Shown here: positions 15,585 to 24,088 of the stretch, one piece after another
Layout: each line of letters starts with the position of its first letter
How positions within the stretch are numbered: position 1 is the first letter of the stretch
Translations under genes and position numbers: made by a program
The notes under the pieces: generated by a model
Seen by the model: the letters and a program-made list of their open reading frames with translations, nothing else
The model's database searches: none
Told to the model about the DNA's origin: nothing
From: Oribacterium sp. P6A1
Lineage (GTDB): Bacteria > Bacillota > Clostridia > Lachnospirales > Lachnospiraceae
Length of the DNA: 64,000 nt
NCBI RefSeq assembly: GCF_000702885.1
Contig: NZ_JNKO01000005.1
Span: 62,001-126,000 of the forward strand
Direction: 5' to 3'

Positions 15585-16631
15585 TTATACGTGTCTTCTC
15601 GGGTCAAGTTTATCCATGACAGTTCCTGCGATTTCATCGATCTCTCTCAGTTCTTCCTCAGTGAAAACAGTATTCTCAACTGCACTTATATTCTCGATGA
15701 TCTGAGATGGCTTTGAGGCTCCGATCAGAACTGATGTGATCTCAGGATCCTTCAGATCCCAGGCAAGTGCCATCTGGGGCAATGTCTGCCCCCTTCTCTT
15801 TGCGATGTCAGAAAGCTTCTGAATAGCCTCAAGCTTTTCAGGGCTAATGTCTGATGCATGGAGAAATCTTCCATCCCTTGCAACTCTGGAATCTTCAGGG
15901 ATTCCATGAAGATACTTCTCAGAAAGCATTCCCTGGGCAAGAGGTGAGAAACAGATGATTCCCATACCTGACTCACCGGCATACTTCTTGAGGCCGTTTC
16001 CTTCTATGGTCCTGTCCAGAATAGAATATCTGTTCTGATTGATGATCAAAGGCAGATGTATCTCTTTCGCAATCTTCATCGCCTCTGCGGCACGCTCCCC
16101 GTTGTAATTTGAAATGCCGACATAAAGTGCTTTACCGGAGCGGACTATCTGATCCAGTGCCATAATGGTCTCTTCAACAGGAGTCTCCGGATCCATACGG
16201 TGATGATAGAAAATGTCTACATAGTCGAGTCCCATCCTCATAAGTGACTGATCAAGAGAAGCAATAAGGTACTTTCTTGAACCCCAGTCTCCGTAGGGTC
16301 CTTTCCACATGTAGTATCCGGCCTTCGTGGAAATGATCATTTCATCCCTGTAAGCTCTCATATTATTTGCAAAAATATGACCGAAATTCTCTTCTGCGGT
16401 ACCGTTGTCGGGGCCGTAATTGTTTGCCAGATCAAAATGAGTGATACCATGATCAAATGCAGTGAAAAGCAGTTCTTTCATGTTATCTGTATCATCCTTG
16501 GAACCAAAATTGTGCCAGAGCCCCAAGGATACCTTAGGAAGCTTTAAGCCTGAACGTCCAACCCGCTTGTAAAAGCCGGCTTCATTGTCATATCTTCCTT
16601 CTGCTGCCTTATATTCATCGGTAATATACAT
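15585..16631 (-). CDS. Aldo/keto reductase (YghZ-like)
   Basis: This 348-residue NADPH-dependent (beta/alpha)8 reductase is of the YghZ/Kv-beta-like group. Tetrad residues are visible: Asp and Tyr in THFDLANNYGP, Lys in ISTKAGY, His in IFYHHRMDP. The C-terminal cofactor motif is VLIGASKPSQIIENISAV. The proteins nearest this pattern reduce small aldehydes such as glyceraldehyde 3-phosphate or methylglyoxal. It lies behind a terminator that ends the nitroreductase gene only about 40 bases upstream, so it probably has its own short promoter. Confidence 0.88.
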   Translation of the reverse strand: MYITDEYKAAEGRYDNEAGFYKRVGRSGLKLPKVSLGLWHNFGSKDDTDNMKELLFTAFDHGITHFDLANNYGPDNGTAEENFGHIFANNMRAYRDEMIISTKAGYYMWKGPYGDWGSRKYLIASLDQSLMRMGLDYVDIFYHHRMDPETPVEETIMALDQIVRSGKALYVGISNYNGERAAEAMKIAKEIHLPLIINQNRYSILDRTIEGNGLKKYAGESGMGIICFSPLAQGMLSEKYLHGIPEDSRVARDGRFLHASDISPEKLEAIQKLSDIAKRRGQTLPQMALAWDLKDPEITSVLIGASKPSQIIENISAVENTVFTEEELREIDEIAGTVMDKLDPRRHV

Positions 16632-16672
16632 TTATACTATCTCCTTCGTTTTTTACACATATAGATAATTCA

Positions 16673-16704
16673 ACGCCCGAATTCTCCATTCTTTTGAATC
16701 CGGG
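16673..16704 (-). terminator. Terminator after nitroreductase gene
   Basis: CGCCCGGATTC / GAATTCGGGCG is nearly perfectly paired with a 10-base loop and is followed on the minus strand by TTGAATT. It lies 41 bases before the aldo/keto reductase start. Confidence 0.65.
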
Positions 16705-16736
16705 CGAAAATCATCCTTCAGATACTTGGATAAATA

Positions 16737-17261
16737 TCAGATGCAGTATACGTAATTCTCTTTTCTTGGTGCCGCTTCCTTTGAAGGTGCCGCAGCATAA
16801 CCGAGAGCACAATGCCCTATACCTTCATAGTCTCCCTGGATTCCAAGTTTATTGAGAATCTCCTTTCCGAAATCAGACTCAAATTCTTCCTTTGCTCTGT
16901 GAATCCAAACGCTGGAAACGCCGAGACTCTCTGCCGCATTCATAAGATTTCCCATTACAAGTGCACCGTCATAAACATGAGTCGGTACACTCTTATCTGA
17001 AAGAACAATAAGGATGACAGGTGCGCCATAGAAAGGATCGAAGCCTTCATTCCAACCGCCGATCTTTCTGTTCTCCTCAGAAATCTTATCTCTGAGCTCT
17101 TTGTCAGTAACCGCGATGATGATTGGACTCTGCTTTCCCATTCCTGTTGCAGCATAAGTTCCTGCCTTGAGTATAGCTTCGAGCTCTTCCTTCTTTACCA
17201 TATCAGGCTTGAAATTTCTGCAGCTTCTTCTTGTTTCCAGTACTTTTAATGTCTCGTTCAT
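16737..17261 (-). CDS. Nitroreductase family FMN protein
   Basis: This 174-residue NAD(P)H:FMN oxidoreductase opens with the FMN-phosphate-binding RRSCRNFKPDMV and has the central GALVMGNLMNAAESLGVSSVWIHRA and late GIGHCALGYAAAPSKEAAPRK segments typical of the family. It works as a dimer and reduces nitro compounds, quinones or flavin; the natural substrate is unknown. It is monocistronic, with a 240-base upstream gap and a terminator. Confidence 0.9.
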   Translation of the reverse strand: MNETLKVLETRRSCRNFKPDMVKKEELEAILKAGTYAATGMGKQSPIIIAVTDKELRDKISEENRKIGGWNEGFDPFYGAPVILIVLSDKSVPTHVYDGALVMGNLMNAAESLGVSSVWIHRAKEEFESDFGKEILNKLGIQGDYEGIGHCALGYAAAPSKEAAPRKENYVYCI

Positions 17262-17503
17262 GTTTACCCCTTTCTTTTAAACATAAGTATATTTATCATT
17301 TAAACCATACAGTGCTATATTAACTGTTTCCAATCTACTATATCACAACTATGTATTTAAAGCTATTATATTGTGCGCAATACATCTTATTTTTTCCGGG
17401 CTCATTATATTTTCATACAATGATCTCTATCTTATCCGGCGGAATGCTCGGATCTCCATTCCTCATAAACGAGTCATCTGAATAAACTAATACCGTTTAT
17501 TTA

Positions 17504-18325
17504 TCACACTTCACACCCTTCTTTGAAGCGTCTCATCATTTCATTTGTCAAACTCAGATTGTTTGGCTGAAGAACTATATCTTCACGCTTAACCCATTCA
17601 GCATACTTAAGTTCACTTTCGTCCATCCTGATCTCCGAGTCCGGTTCCGCATCGCAGTAATAGCCCACCAGTATGTCCTGGGCCATGCCCCAGGGCTGTG
17701 ACTTATAGTACCTGATGTTCTTCACCTTCACACCGGTCTCTTCCATAACCTCTCTTGCGACGGTTTCTTCAAAGGTCTCACCTATCTCAGTGAAACCGGC
17801 CACAAGGGCGTTGTGGCTGTATCCCGCCCTGTATCGTGTGATAAGAATGGAATCACCCTTTATAACCCCTACTATGACAGCAGGATTGATTCGTGGATAG
17901 ATAATGTTTCCGCATTTCGGACATCTGAGAGCCCTTTCCTTATCATCAAGTTCAAGTATGTCACCACACTTGCCGCAGAAGACATTGTCAGAGTACCACT
18001 TCCATAGGTGATATGCTGTAAATACCGCATACACTTCCTTACCGGAAAAATGATCACGGACCTCACGAATGGAATAAAACAAGAATCCCTCCTTTTCGAA
18101 GGTATCCTCATGAAGAGAAAGGAAAAAACGTTTTTCATCCAGAGAAAAAAGATATACGAAACCTGCAGCCTTTATTTCACTGCACTTTGGAAAAAGTATA
18201 TCTGTTCCACTTTTCCCGAGACATATCCTGCCCTCACTGTTAAAAATAATGAGGAGGTCTTCATCAACCGGAGAAAGATTCTTAAAACTGTTATCAAGTC
18301 TGCTTGGAAAAATATCCTGTATCAT
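17504..18325 (-). CDS. nudC: NAD(+) diphosphatase NudC
   Basis: This 273-residue Nudix hydrolase should split NAD(H) into NMN(H) and AMP and may remove NAD caps from RNA. A four-cysteine zinc ribbon (CGKCG ... CPKCG, about residues 118-137) is followed by the Nudix box GFTEIGETFEETVAREVMEETGV and the NudC-diagnostic SQPW. The stretch after SQPW (GMAQDILVGYY) departs from the E. coli version (PFP), a difference seen in Firmicute relatives, so substrate range could differ. An AAAGGAG site lies about 11 bases before the ATG. Confidence 0.88.
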   Translation of the reverse strand: MIQDIFPSRLDNSFKNLSPVDEDLLIIFNSEGRICLGKSGTDILFPKCSEIKAAGFVYLFSLDEKRFFLSLHEDTFEKEGFLFYSIREVRDHFSGKEVYAVFTAYHLWKWYSDNVFCGKCGDILELDDKERALRCPKCGNIIYPRINPAVIVGVIKGDSILITRYRAGYSHNALVAGFTEIGETFEETVAREVMEETGVKVKNIRYYKSQPWGMAQDILVGYYCDAEPDSEIRMDESELKYAEWVKREDIVLQPNNLSLTNEMMRRFKEGCEV

Positions 18326-18415
18326 AAGTTCATAGCTCCTTTATTTAAATCCGGGTGTCATATCTACCCACATGTACCTGCACAAAAGTATAAGATAAAC
18401 TTCACTGCACCAGGA

Positions 18416-19846
18416 TTATGTCATTTTAATTACCTGTATAAATCCGGGCTTACATGGCTTCCATCCCTTAAGAGCTGCCCTGCCCTCCGGCGTTACCGGC
18501 TTTATCCACTTACCGCGATAAAGATGTACCTGCATGAGCACATATCTAATGGGCTCATCCAGATAGCAGCAGGCAAACACCAGAAGTGTTGGCAGCTTCA
18601 ATACCATACCTGTGAGCCATACAATCGGTATGAGCATCAGCCACATAAAAACGATCTCAAGTATGGTACCATAGGAAGCATCCCCTGCAGCTCTGAATGT
18701 ATCGTTCTGGGTCCAGTTGCCCATTCTGATAAATGCCGCAACTGCATATATGCACAGAAAACCAAAGGCTATCCTGAAGCTCTCTCCTTTCATCCCCATA
18801 ACAGTCAGTATAGGCACATGCAGTAATACAAGAGAAAATACCACCAGACCTATAACCAGCTGACAAAGATATACAAGCCTCCATGCTCTCCTGTAAGCAG
18901 TATCCAGATTTCCGGTACCCACCTCTTTCCCGACAAGGATGGAAGCGGCATTGGAAAAGCCTGCAAAGAATCCTATGACCAGACCCTCCAGAGTTCTGAA
19001 TACAGCCACTGCAGCGATGGCTTCTTCCGGCTGTCTGCCCAGGACAACATTGATCACCATATTTCCAAGTCCTATGAAAAACTCATTGGCTATGATAGGT
19101 GAACACTTTCTGAAAAAATCAGACATAAAGGCTCTAGTAAATCTAAAGTGCCTGTTCACAGCAAAAAAATAGACATGTCTGTTCCTGAAGGCGAAAAGTG
19201 TTATGATGCCAATGCTTACAGCCTGTGCAATAACCGTAGCCAGCGCAGCTCCCCTTACACCCATGGGGCGAAATCCCAGGTTGCCGAAAATCAGCACCCA
19301 GTTAAGAAATATGTTTGTTGCCACAGCTACCAAAGAACCGTACAGAGGAATACGAACTCTTTCAGTACATCTTAAAAGCACAGACATGGCCACGGATATC
19401 ACCATAAGGGGATATGAAAATCCTGCTATCCTGAGATACTCTATGCCTATTCTCTGTATGGTTTCCTTATCTGTATAAAGACTCATTACGAGCCCTGGAA
19501 AGCATATAGCCATTATGCAGAAAATTAAAGCTACAGTCAAAAGACAGGAAAGGGTGATTCCATAAGATCTGTTTATGCCGTCATCATCCTTGACGCCCCA
19601 GTATTGGGAAAGAAACAGCATTCCACCGCCAACAAATCCCCAATAACAGCTGAACATCAGTGACGAAAACTGGGCGCAAAGACCTACTGCACCAACCTCG
19701 ATTCTGCCTATAGATGCGATCATCATGGTATCTACCATGGAGCCTGTTGTGGTAAGGAGATTCTGCAAAGCCACCGGAATCGCAATAACAGCAACTCTTT
19801 TAAGAAAATCTCTCCAATCAAATTTTTCTTTATCCAAAAAACTCAT
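18416..19846 (-). CDS. MATE family efflux transporter
   Basis: This 476-residue protein has about twelve hydrophobic segments in two similar halves (VALQNLLTTTGSMVDTMMIASIGRIEVGAVGL; the second half begins near SPIIANEFFIGLGNMVINVVLG), the MATE multidrug/metabolite exporter pattern, driven by Na+ or H+. The ATG at 19846 is preferred: CGGAG sits seven bases upstream, whereas ATG two codons earlier is on top of it. Substrate unknown. It precedes nudC by 90 bases on the same strand. Confidence 0.9.
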   Translation of the reverse strand: MSFLDKEKFDWRDFLKRVAVIAIPVALQNLLTTTGSMVDTMMIASIGRIEVGAVGLCAQFSSLMFSCYWGFVGGGMLFLSQYWGVKDDDGINRSYGITLSCLLTVALIFCIMAICFPGLVMSLYTDKETIQRIGIEYLRIAGFSYPLMVISVAMSVLLRCTERVRIPLYGSLVAVATNIFLNWVLIFGNLGFRPMGVRGAALATVIAQAVSIGIITLFAFRNRHVYFFAVNRHFRFTRAFMSDFFRKCSPIIANEFFIGLGNMVINVVLGRQPEEAIAAVAVFRTLEGLVIGFFAGFSNAASILVGKEVGTGNLDTAYRRAWRLVYLCQLVIGLVVFSLVLLHVPILTVMGMKGESFRIAFGFLCIYAVAAFIRMGNWTQNDTFRAAGDASYGTILEIVFMWLMLIPIVWLTGMVLKLPTLLVFACCYLDEPIRYVLMQVHLYRGKWIKPVTPEGRAALKGWKPCKPGFIQVIKMT

Positions 19847-19988
19847 ATTCATTCTCCGGAATATCTGTTTCAATCTTTTTAATATACCATAAAAATAATA
19901 ACACAGATGTCGATGTATCATTTCAACCAATTCTGTAACATTTTATGTGTGCAGTATGCCTATTTTGAAAATATTTTTCGTTATTTCA

Positions 19989-20018
19989 TTGACAATATTC
20001 ACCATTATTAAGTATCAT
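19989..20018 (+). promoter_or_regulatory. Promoter of alcohol dehydrogenase gene
   Basis: TTGACA (19989-19994), 18 bases, then TATCAT (20013-20018). It is followed by about 90 bases of leader and an AAGAAGGAG ribosome site. Confidence 0.5.
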
Positions 20019-20106
20019 TATTCAAGAGTTATTGATAATCTTTTAACATTGTTTCGTGAATTAGCCCGACCGGGTTATAAAAAATACACAAAGAAGGAGT
20101 AATTAT

Positions 20107-21174
20107 ATGAAAGGTTTTGCGATGCTTAAGATCGGTGAGGTTGGCTGGATTGAGAAGGAGCGTCCTGTATGTGGGCCAATGGATGCTATATGTAAGCCAC
20201 TTGCCATCGCTATCTGTACTTCAGACGTACACACTGTTTGGGAAGGTGCTGTAGGTGATCGTCACAACATGATCCTCGGACATGAGGGATGTGCTGAAGT
20301 CGTTGAAGTTGGTTCCATGGTTAAGGATTTTAAACCGGGCGATAAGGTTCTGGTTCCTGCCATCACACCTGACTGGAACTCACTCGAAGCACAGAGCGGC
20401 TACTCGATGCACTCAAACGGAATGCTTGCAGGCTGGAAGTTCTCAAACTTCAAGGATGGTCTTGATTCCGAGTTTTTCCATGTTAATGATGCCGACGGAA
20501 ACCTTGCACACATGCCTGAGGGAATGAGCCTCGAGGATGCATGTATGCTTTCAGACATGGTTCCCACAGGTTTCCATGGTGTAGAGCTCGCAGATGTTCA
20601 GTTCGGTGATACAGTTCTGGTAATAGGTATCGGACCTGTTGGTCTTATGTCAGTAGCAGGTACACATATGCGTGGAGCTTCCCGCATTATCGCAGTAGGA
20701 ACACGTCCTAAGTGCGTAGAGGCCGCCAAGTTCTATGGCGCTGACGAGTTCATCAGCTACAAGGACGGAACCATCGAAGATCAGGTTATGAAGCTTACAA
20801 ACGGCAAGGGTGTTGACCGCGTAGTTATCGCAGGCGGAAGCGTTAAGACCTTTGAATCAGCCGTTAAGTCTCTTAAGCCGGGTGGAAAGATCGGTAATGT
20901 AAACTATCTCGGAAGCGGTGATTTCATCACTATCCCACGTGTAGAATGGGGCGTAGGTATGGGTCACAAGCAGATCAACGGCGGTCTCATGCCGGGCGGA
21001 CGTCTCCGCATGGAGAAGCTCGGTGCTCTCGTATCATCAGGTAAGCTGGATGTAAGCAAGCTTTCAACTCATGTATTCCATGGCTGGGAGCACATTCCTG
21101 AGGCACTTCAGCTCATGAAGGATAAGCCTGCAGAGCTCATCAAGCCGGTTGTTATCCTTGACAACAACCCATAA
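20107..21174 (+). CDS. NADP-dependent secondary alcohol dehydrogenase (zinc)
   Basis: This 355-residue enzyme closely follows the Thermoanaerobacter brockii / Clostridium beijerinckii secondary alcohol dehydrogenases. Catalytic zinc ligands are Cys37, His59, Glu60 and Asp150. The coenzyme loop GIGPVGL and the stretch GTRPKCVEAAKFYGA have the Arg200 that binds the NADP 2'-phosphate. It interconverts secondary alcohols and ketones (and some aldehydes), recycling NADPH during fermentation. Codon use is strongly biased (for example, many CTC, GGC and AAG codons), suggesting high expression. It is monocistronic, with its own promoter and a clear terminator. Confidence 0.93.
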   Translation: MKGFAMLKIGEVGWIEKERPVCGPMDAICKPLAIAICTSDVHTVWEGAVGDRHNMILGHEGCAEVVEVGSMVKDFKPGDKVLVPAITPDWNSLEAQSGYSMHSNGMLAGWKFSNFKDGLDSEFFHVNDADGNLAHMPEGMSLEDACMLSDMVPTGFHGVELADVQFGDTVLVIGIGPVGLMSVAGTHMRGASRIIAVGTRPKCVEAAKFYGADEFISYKDGTIEDQVMKLTNGKGVDRVVIAGGSVKTFESAVKSLKPGGKIGNVNYLGSGDFITIPRVEWGVGMGHKQINGGLMPGGRLRMEKLGALVSSGKLDVSKLSTHVFHGWEHIPEALQLMKDKPAELIKPVVILDNNP

Positions 21175-21253
21175 AAGACTTCGTACACCGGTCGATGAAA
21201 TAAGATTTGTCAGGTGTATGACATCCTATTAAACATACATTAAATAATATTCC

Positions 21254-21274
21254 GGAGCGGTCTTTGACCGCTCC
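21254..21274 (+). terminator. Terminator after alcohol dehydrogenase gene
   Basis: GGAGCGGTC-TTT-GACCGCTCC is a perfect 9-bp stem with a tight loop, followed by TTCTGTTG. Confidence 0.8.
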
Positions 21275-21414
21275 TTCTGTTGAAGTAAGGACTTGCTGCT
21301 CTAGAAGAACACCCCAAACCTTTACTCTTCCATCGCAGTAAGTTATCTCATGTGATATCATAGCTTCCGGTTTCAGTATGATTTGATACCTTCAACAGCA
21401 GAAAGGATTCTATT

Positions 21415-22392
21415 ATGAAGATTCTTATCGTATCCGGTTTTTTAGGTGCCGGTAAAACCACTTTTATTAAAGAACTCATACGTCGTACAGGCACCGCCCC
21501 GGTTATTCTGGAAAATGAATACGGAAACAACAGTATCGATGCAGGAGAACTTCGAAATGCCGATACCGGCGATAAAAAGCTGGAGGTTCTGGAATTTATG
21601 GAAGGCTGCGTTTGCTGCACCATGAAAGACAGCTTCGTAAATTCGGTATTTACTGTATTTTCCGGTTTGTCTCCTGAGTATCTCATTATAGAACCAACCG
21701 GTGTAGGAAGGCTCAGCAATATCCTCTCCAACTTAAAGCCTCTTCTTCACGATCCTGTAACGCTGCTTAATCCTATAGTTGTTATAGCTCCACGCAGCTA
21801 CAACCAGAACATGATGGAATTTGAGGCTCTTTACAAAGATCAGATAGCACATGCGAAAACTGTAGTCTTTTCAAAATGTGAAAATGAAGATGCTGAAGTT
21901 CTCGCAGCCACAGAAAAAGCTGTCAAAGAGATAAATCCGGAAGCGGAAATCATTTGCAGACATTATTCAAAGCAGGATGATGACTGGTGGCGTTCTGTCA
22001 TGGCTCTTCCTTCCGATAACATAGATGTGGAAGAAACGGAAACAGCGAAGGACGATTTCTCACAGATAACCATGAACCATGCTTCTATGGAGAATCCATT
22101 CCAGCTCATTCAGCTTTTAGAGGATTGCCTGAGAGGACAGTTTGGACATATCGTCCGAGCCAAAGGCACCATCCCTGTCGGCAGTGAAACTCTCCGCTTT
22201 GATCTTGCGGATGGTCTATACTCAATTTCAGATTCACCGGAAGCAGCAAATCAGTGTGTATTTATAGGAAAGGATATCGACAGAATCGGACTGGGCATAC
22301 GGACCGGAAGCCTGTTTGACGGACGAAATCTTTCCATGAATAAAAAGATCATCAACAGGAATATGGGATCAAAAATTGCCATGAGGGCATGA
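21415..22392 (+). CDS. CobW/G3E-family GTPase (metallochaperone-like)
   Basis: This 325-residue G3E GTPase has a P-loop GFLGAGKTT at 8-16, the metal-binding GCVCC at 64-68 and the switch region IIEPTGVG. Its C-terminal domain resembles CobW_C but is short. Family members deliver zinc, cobalt or other metals to client enzymes, with GTP hydrolysis gating release. The zinc-dependent alcohol dehydrogenase encoded just upstream is a possible client, but the two genes are separated by a terminator. No obvious metal-regulator box is visible in front. The ribosome site is AAAGGA. Confidence 0.88.
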   Translation: MKILIVSGFLGAGKTTFIKELIRRTGTAPVILENEYGNNSIDAGELRNADTGDKKLEVLEFMEGCVCCTMKDSFVNSVFTVFSGLSPEYLIIEPTGVGRLSNILSNLKPLLHDPVTLLNPIVVIAPRSYNQNMMEFEALYKDQIAHAKTVVFSKCENEDAEVLAATEKAVKEINPEAEIICRHYSKQDDDWWRSVMALPSDNIDVEETETAKDDFSQITMNHASMENPFQLIQLLEDCLRGQFGHIVRAKGTIPVGSETLRFDLADGLYSISDSPEAANQCVFIGKDIDRIGLGIRTGSLFDGRNLSMNKKIINRNMGSKIAMRA

Positions 22393-22440
22393 TCTCATCC
22401 ATATCAATCACATATTTTATGACTTGAGTTTACAAGAATA

Positions 22441-22482
22441 AATCTCCCGGTTCTGCACGGTACCGCGCAGAACCGGGAGATT
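22441..22482. terminator. Bidirectional terminator between convergent genes
   Basis: AATCTCCCGGTTCTGC / GCAGAACCGGGAGATT is a perfect 16-bp stem with a 10-base loop. T-rich or A-rich flanks lie on both sides between the CobW gene and the ion-transporter gene. Confidence 0.9.
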
Positions 22483-22497
22483 AAATTATATTTCTCT

Positions 22498-23778
22498 TCA
22501 TCTCCAGAATGCCCAAATGAACATATAGCCTGTGCCGGCGGCTACAAGGGTAAAAGGCAAACCTATCTTCATAAAATCAGAAAATGAAACATCATATCCT
22601 TCTTTCTTCAGTATGCCCACGGCAGTTATGTTTGCACTTGCACCGATGGGAGTGATATTCCCCCCGAGAGTGGCTCCGGAAAGAAGGCCTAAATAAAGAA
22701 GATAGGGTTCCATTCCGAGAATTGCGGTTATACTTGTGATGATGGGAAGCATAGTGGCAACATAAGGGATGTTATCGATAAATGCAGAGAACAGAACAGA
22801 TCCCCACACAATTATTGTGTAGAGAAGAAAGACATTATCCCCTCCCGCATCTACTATTATTTTTGCAGCATCATCAATGAGCCCCACATCCGTAATGCCC
22901 TGTATGACTATAAAAAGTCCGCAGAGCACAAGCAGGGTTTCCATATCAACCGAAGAAAATGCATTCTTTATATTAAGCTTATCTTTATTCTTTATATAAT
23001 CGTAAATCACACTTATTGCCGCTATGACCATACATATGACACCGTTTGTCACCGAGGGGGTATCCGGAATAAAGGAAGCGATGATGAGACATACTACTAT
23101 TCCGCACAGAGTAAAAGTCGGCACCATATCTGTTACCGGAGTCTTTTCCTTTGCTTCAACTGACTGTGTGAATTTTTTAAACAGGAACATCATAACCGGA
23201 ACTGTAAACAATGCCCCCAGTTCAACTGCAAAAAAGATACCGGGTCTTCCCTTCATCCAAAAGAATTGAATGAAATTCATATCAGCGTAGTTTCCAAGCA
23301 TGATGGATGTTGTATCCCCCACCAGGGTCGCTGCTCCCTGAAGGTTTGATGAAACCGAAATAGAAAGAATCATGGGAACCGGGGAAATATCCAACTTTTT
23401 ACATATGGCAAGTCCTACAGGTGCTATCATAAGCACTGTGGCAACATTATCAATGAATGCAGAAACGGCCCCCGAAAAAAGAGACATCAGAATGATGACC
23501 CACATCACGTTCTTACACTTATCAAGAATTATATCAGCAAGAAGGTTAGGCATCTTTGATTCAATGAAATAGTACACCACTATCATGGTGCCGCCTATCA
23601 TCATAAGCACATTCCAGTTCACTGCCGACAGTATGTAAAACAGATTTCTCTCCACAATGCCGAGAACAGTAAATAAAACCGCAACAAACCATATGGCGTA
23701 CAGTTTCCAGTCGGATTTTGCTATCATGACAACATACATCAATATAAAAAGAATCAATGCTACTGTTTTAAGTTCCAA
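22498..23778 (-). CDS. ArsB/NhaD/SLC13-like ion transporter
   Basis: This 426-residue protein has about eleven hydrophobic segments and two family repeats with the pattern FIDNVATVLMIAPVGLAI and FIDNIPYVATMLPI, each followed by a conserved GATLVGDTTS or GATLGGNITPIGASAN stretch. These are the ion-binding loops of the ArsB/NhaD-type superfamily (Na+/H+ antiport, arsenite or dicarboxylate transport). The substrate is not resolved. Translation appears to begin at TTG 23778, eight bases after GGGAG. A copy of the recurring TTTTGACACTCATGTCAT motif lies about 105 bases upstream. Confidence 0.82.
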   Translation of the reverse strand: MELKTVALILFILMYVVMIAKSDWKLYAIWFVAVLFTVLGIVERNLFYILSAVNWNVLMMIGGTMIVVYYFIESKMPNLLADIILDKCKNVMWVIILMSLFSGAVSAFIDNVATVLMIAPVGLAICKKLDISPVPMILSISVSSNLQGAATLVGDTTSIMLGNYADMNFIQFFWMKGRPGIFFAVELGALFTVPVMMFLFKKFTQSVEAKEKTPVTDMVPTFTLCGIVVCLIIASFIPDTPSVTNGVICMVIAAISVIYDYIKNKDKLNIKNAFSSVDMETLLVLCGLFIVIQGITDVGLIDDAAKIIVDAGGDNVFLLYTIIVWGSVLFSAFIDNIPYVATMLPIITSITAILGMEPYLLYLGLLSGATLGGNITPIGASANITAVGILKKEGYDVSFSDFMKIGLPFTLVAAGTGYMFIWAFWR

Positions 23779-23880
23779 GATTGGCTCCCTTCCGAAATGA
23801 TCATAGCGCTCTTTGATTCATTGTATCACGAAACAGATCCGGATATAGTAATCAGGATTTAATAATCCTTTACATATTCA

Positions 23881-23904
23881 ATGACATGAGTGTCAAAAGT
23901 CGAC
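23881..23904 (-). promoter_or_regulatory. Copy 5 of recurring motif
   Basis: On the minus strand GTCGACTTTTGACACTCATG is followed by TCAT, a near-consensus copy upstream of the ion-transporter gene. The rest of this 310-base gap holds a GC-rich stretch near 23930 and the terminator at 23984. Confidence 0.55.
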
Positions 23905-23983
23905 ACGAATCATTCCGCACTCCGGCGCCGCAAAAGCGTCCTTACCTCATGACACTTATGTCAATTCATTATCTACAGCAAAA

Positions 23984-24022
23984 CTCCCCGGATATGTATT
24001 ATTCCGACACATATCCGGGGAG
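23984..24022 (-). terminator. Terminator of first PTS locus
   Basis: CTCCCCGGATATGT / ACATATCCGGGGAG is a perfect 14-bp stem with an 11-base loop, followed on the minus strand by TTTTG. It lies about 65 bases beyond the IIBC stop. Confidence 0.85.
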
Positions 24023-24088
24023 TTCATTTGGTTTTGTTATTATAGCTTTGTTTTGAAAGTAATATGCTTAAATAAGCATACCGGCATA

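Noticed and set aside
18008-18826. Long plus-strand frame opposite nudC and the MATE gene
   Set aside because: It lies antisense to two clear genes, and its sequence shows no family features.
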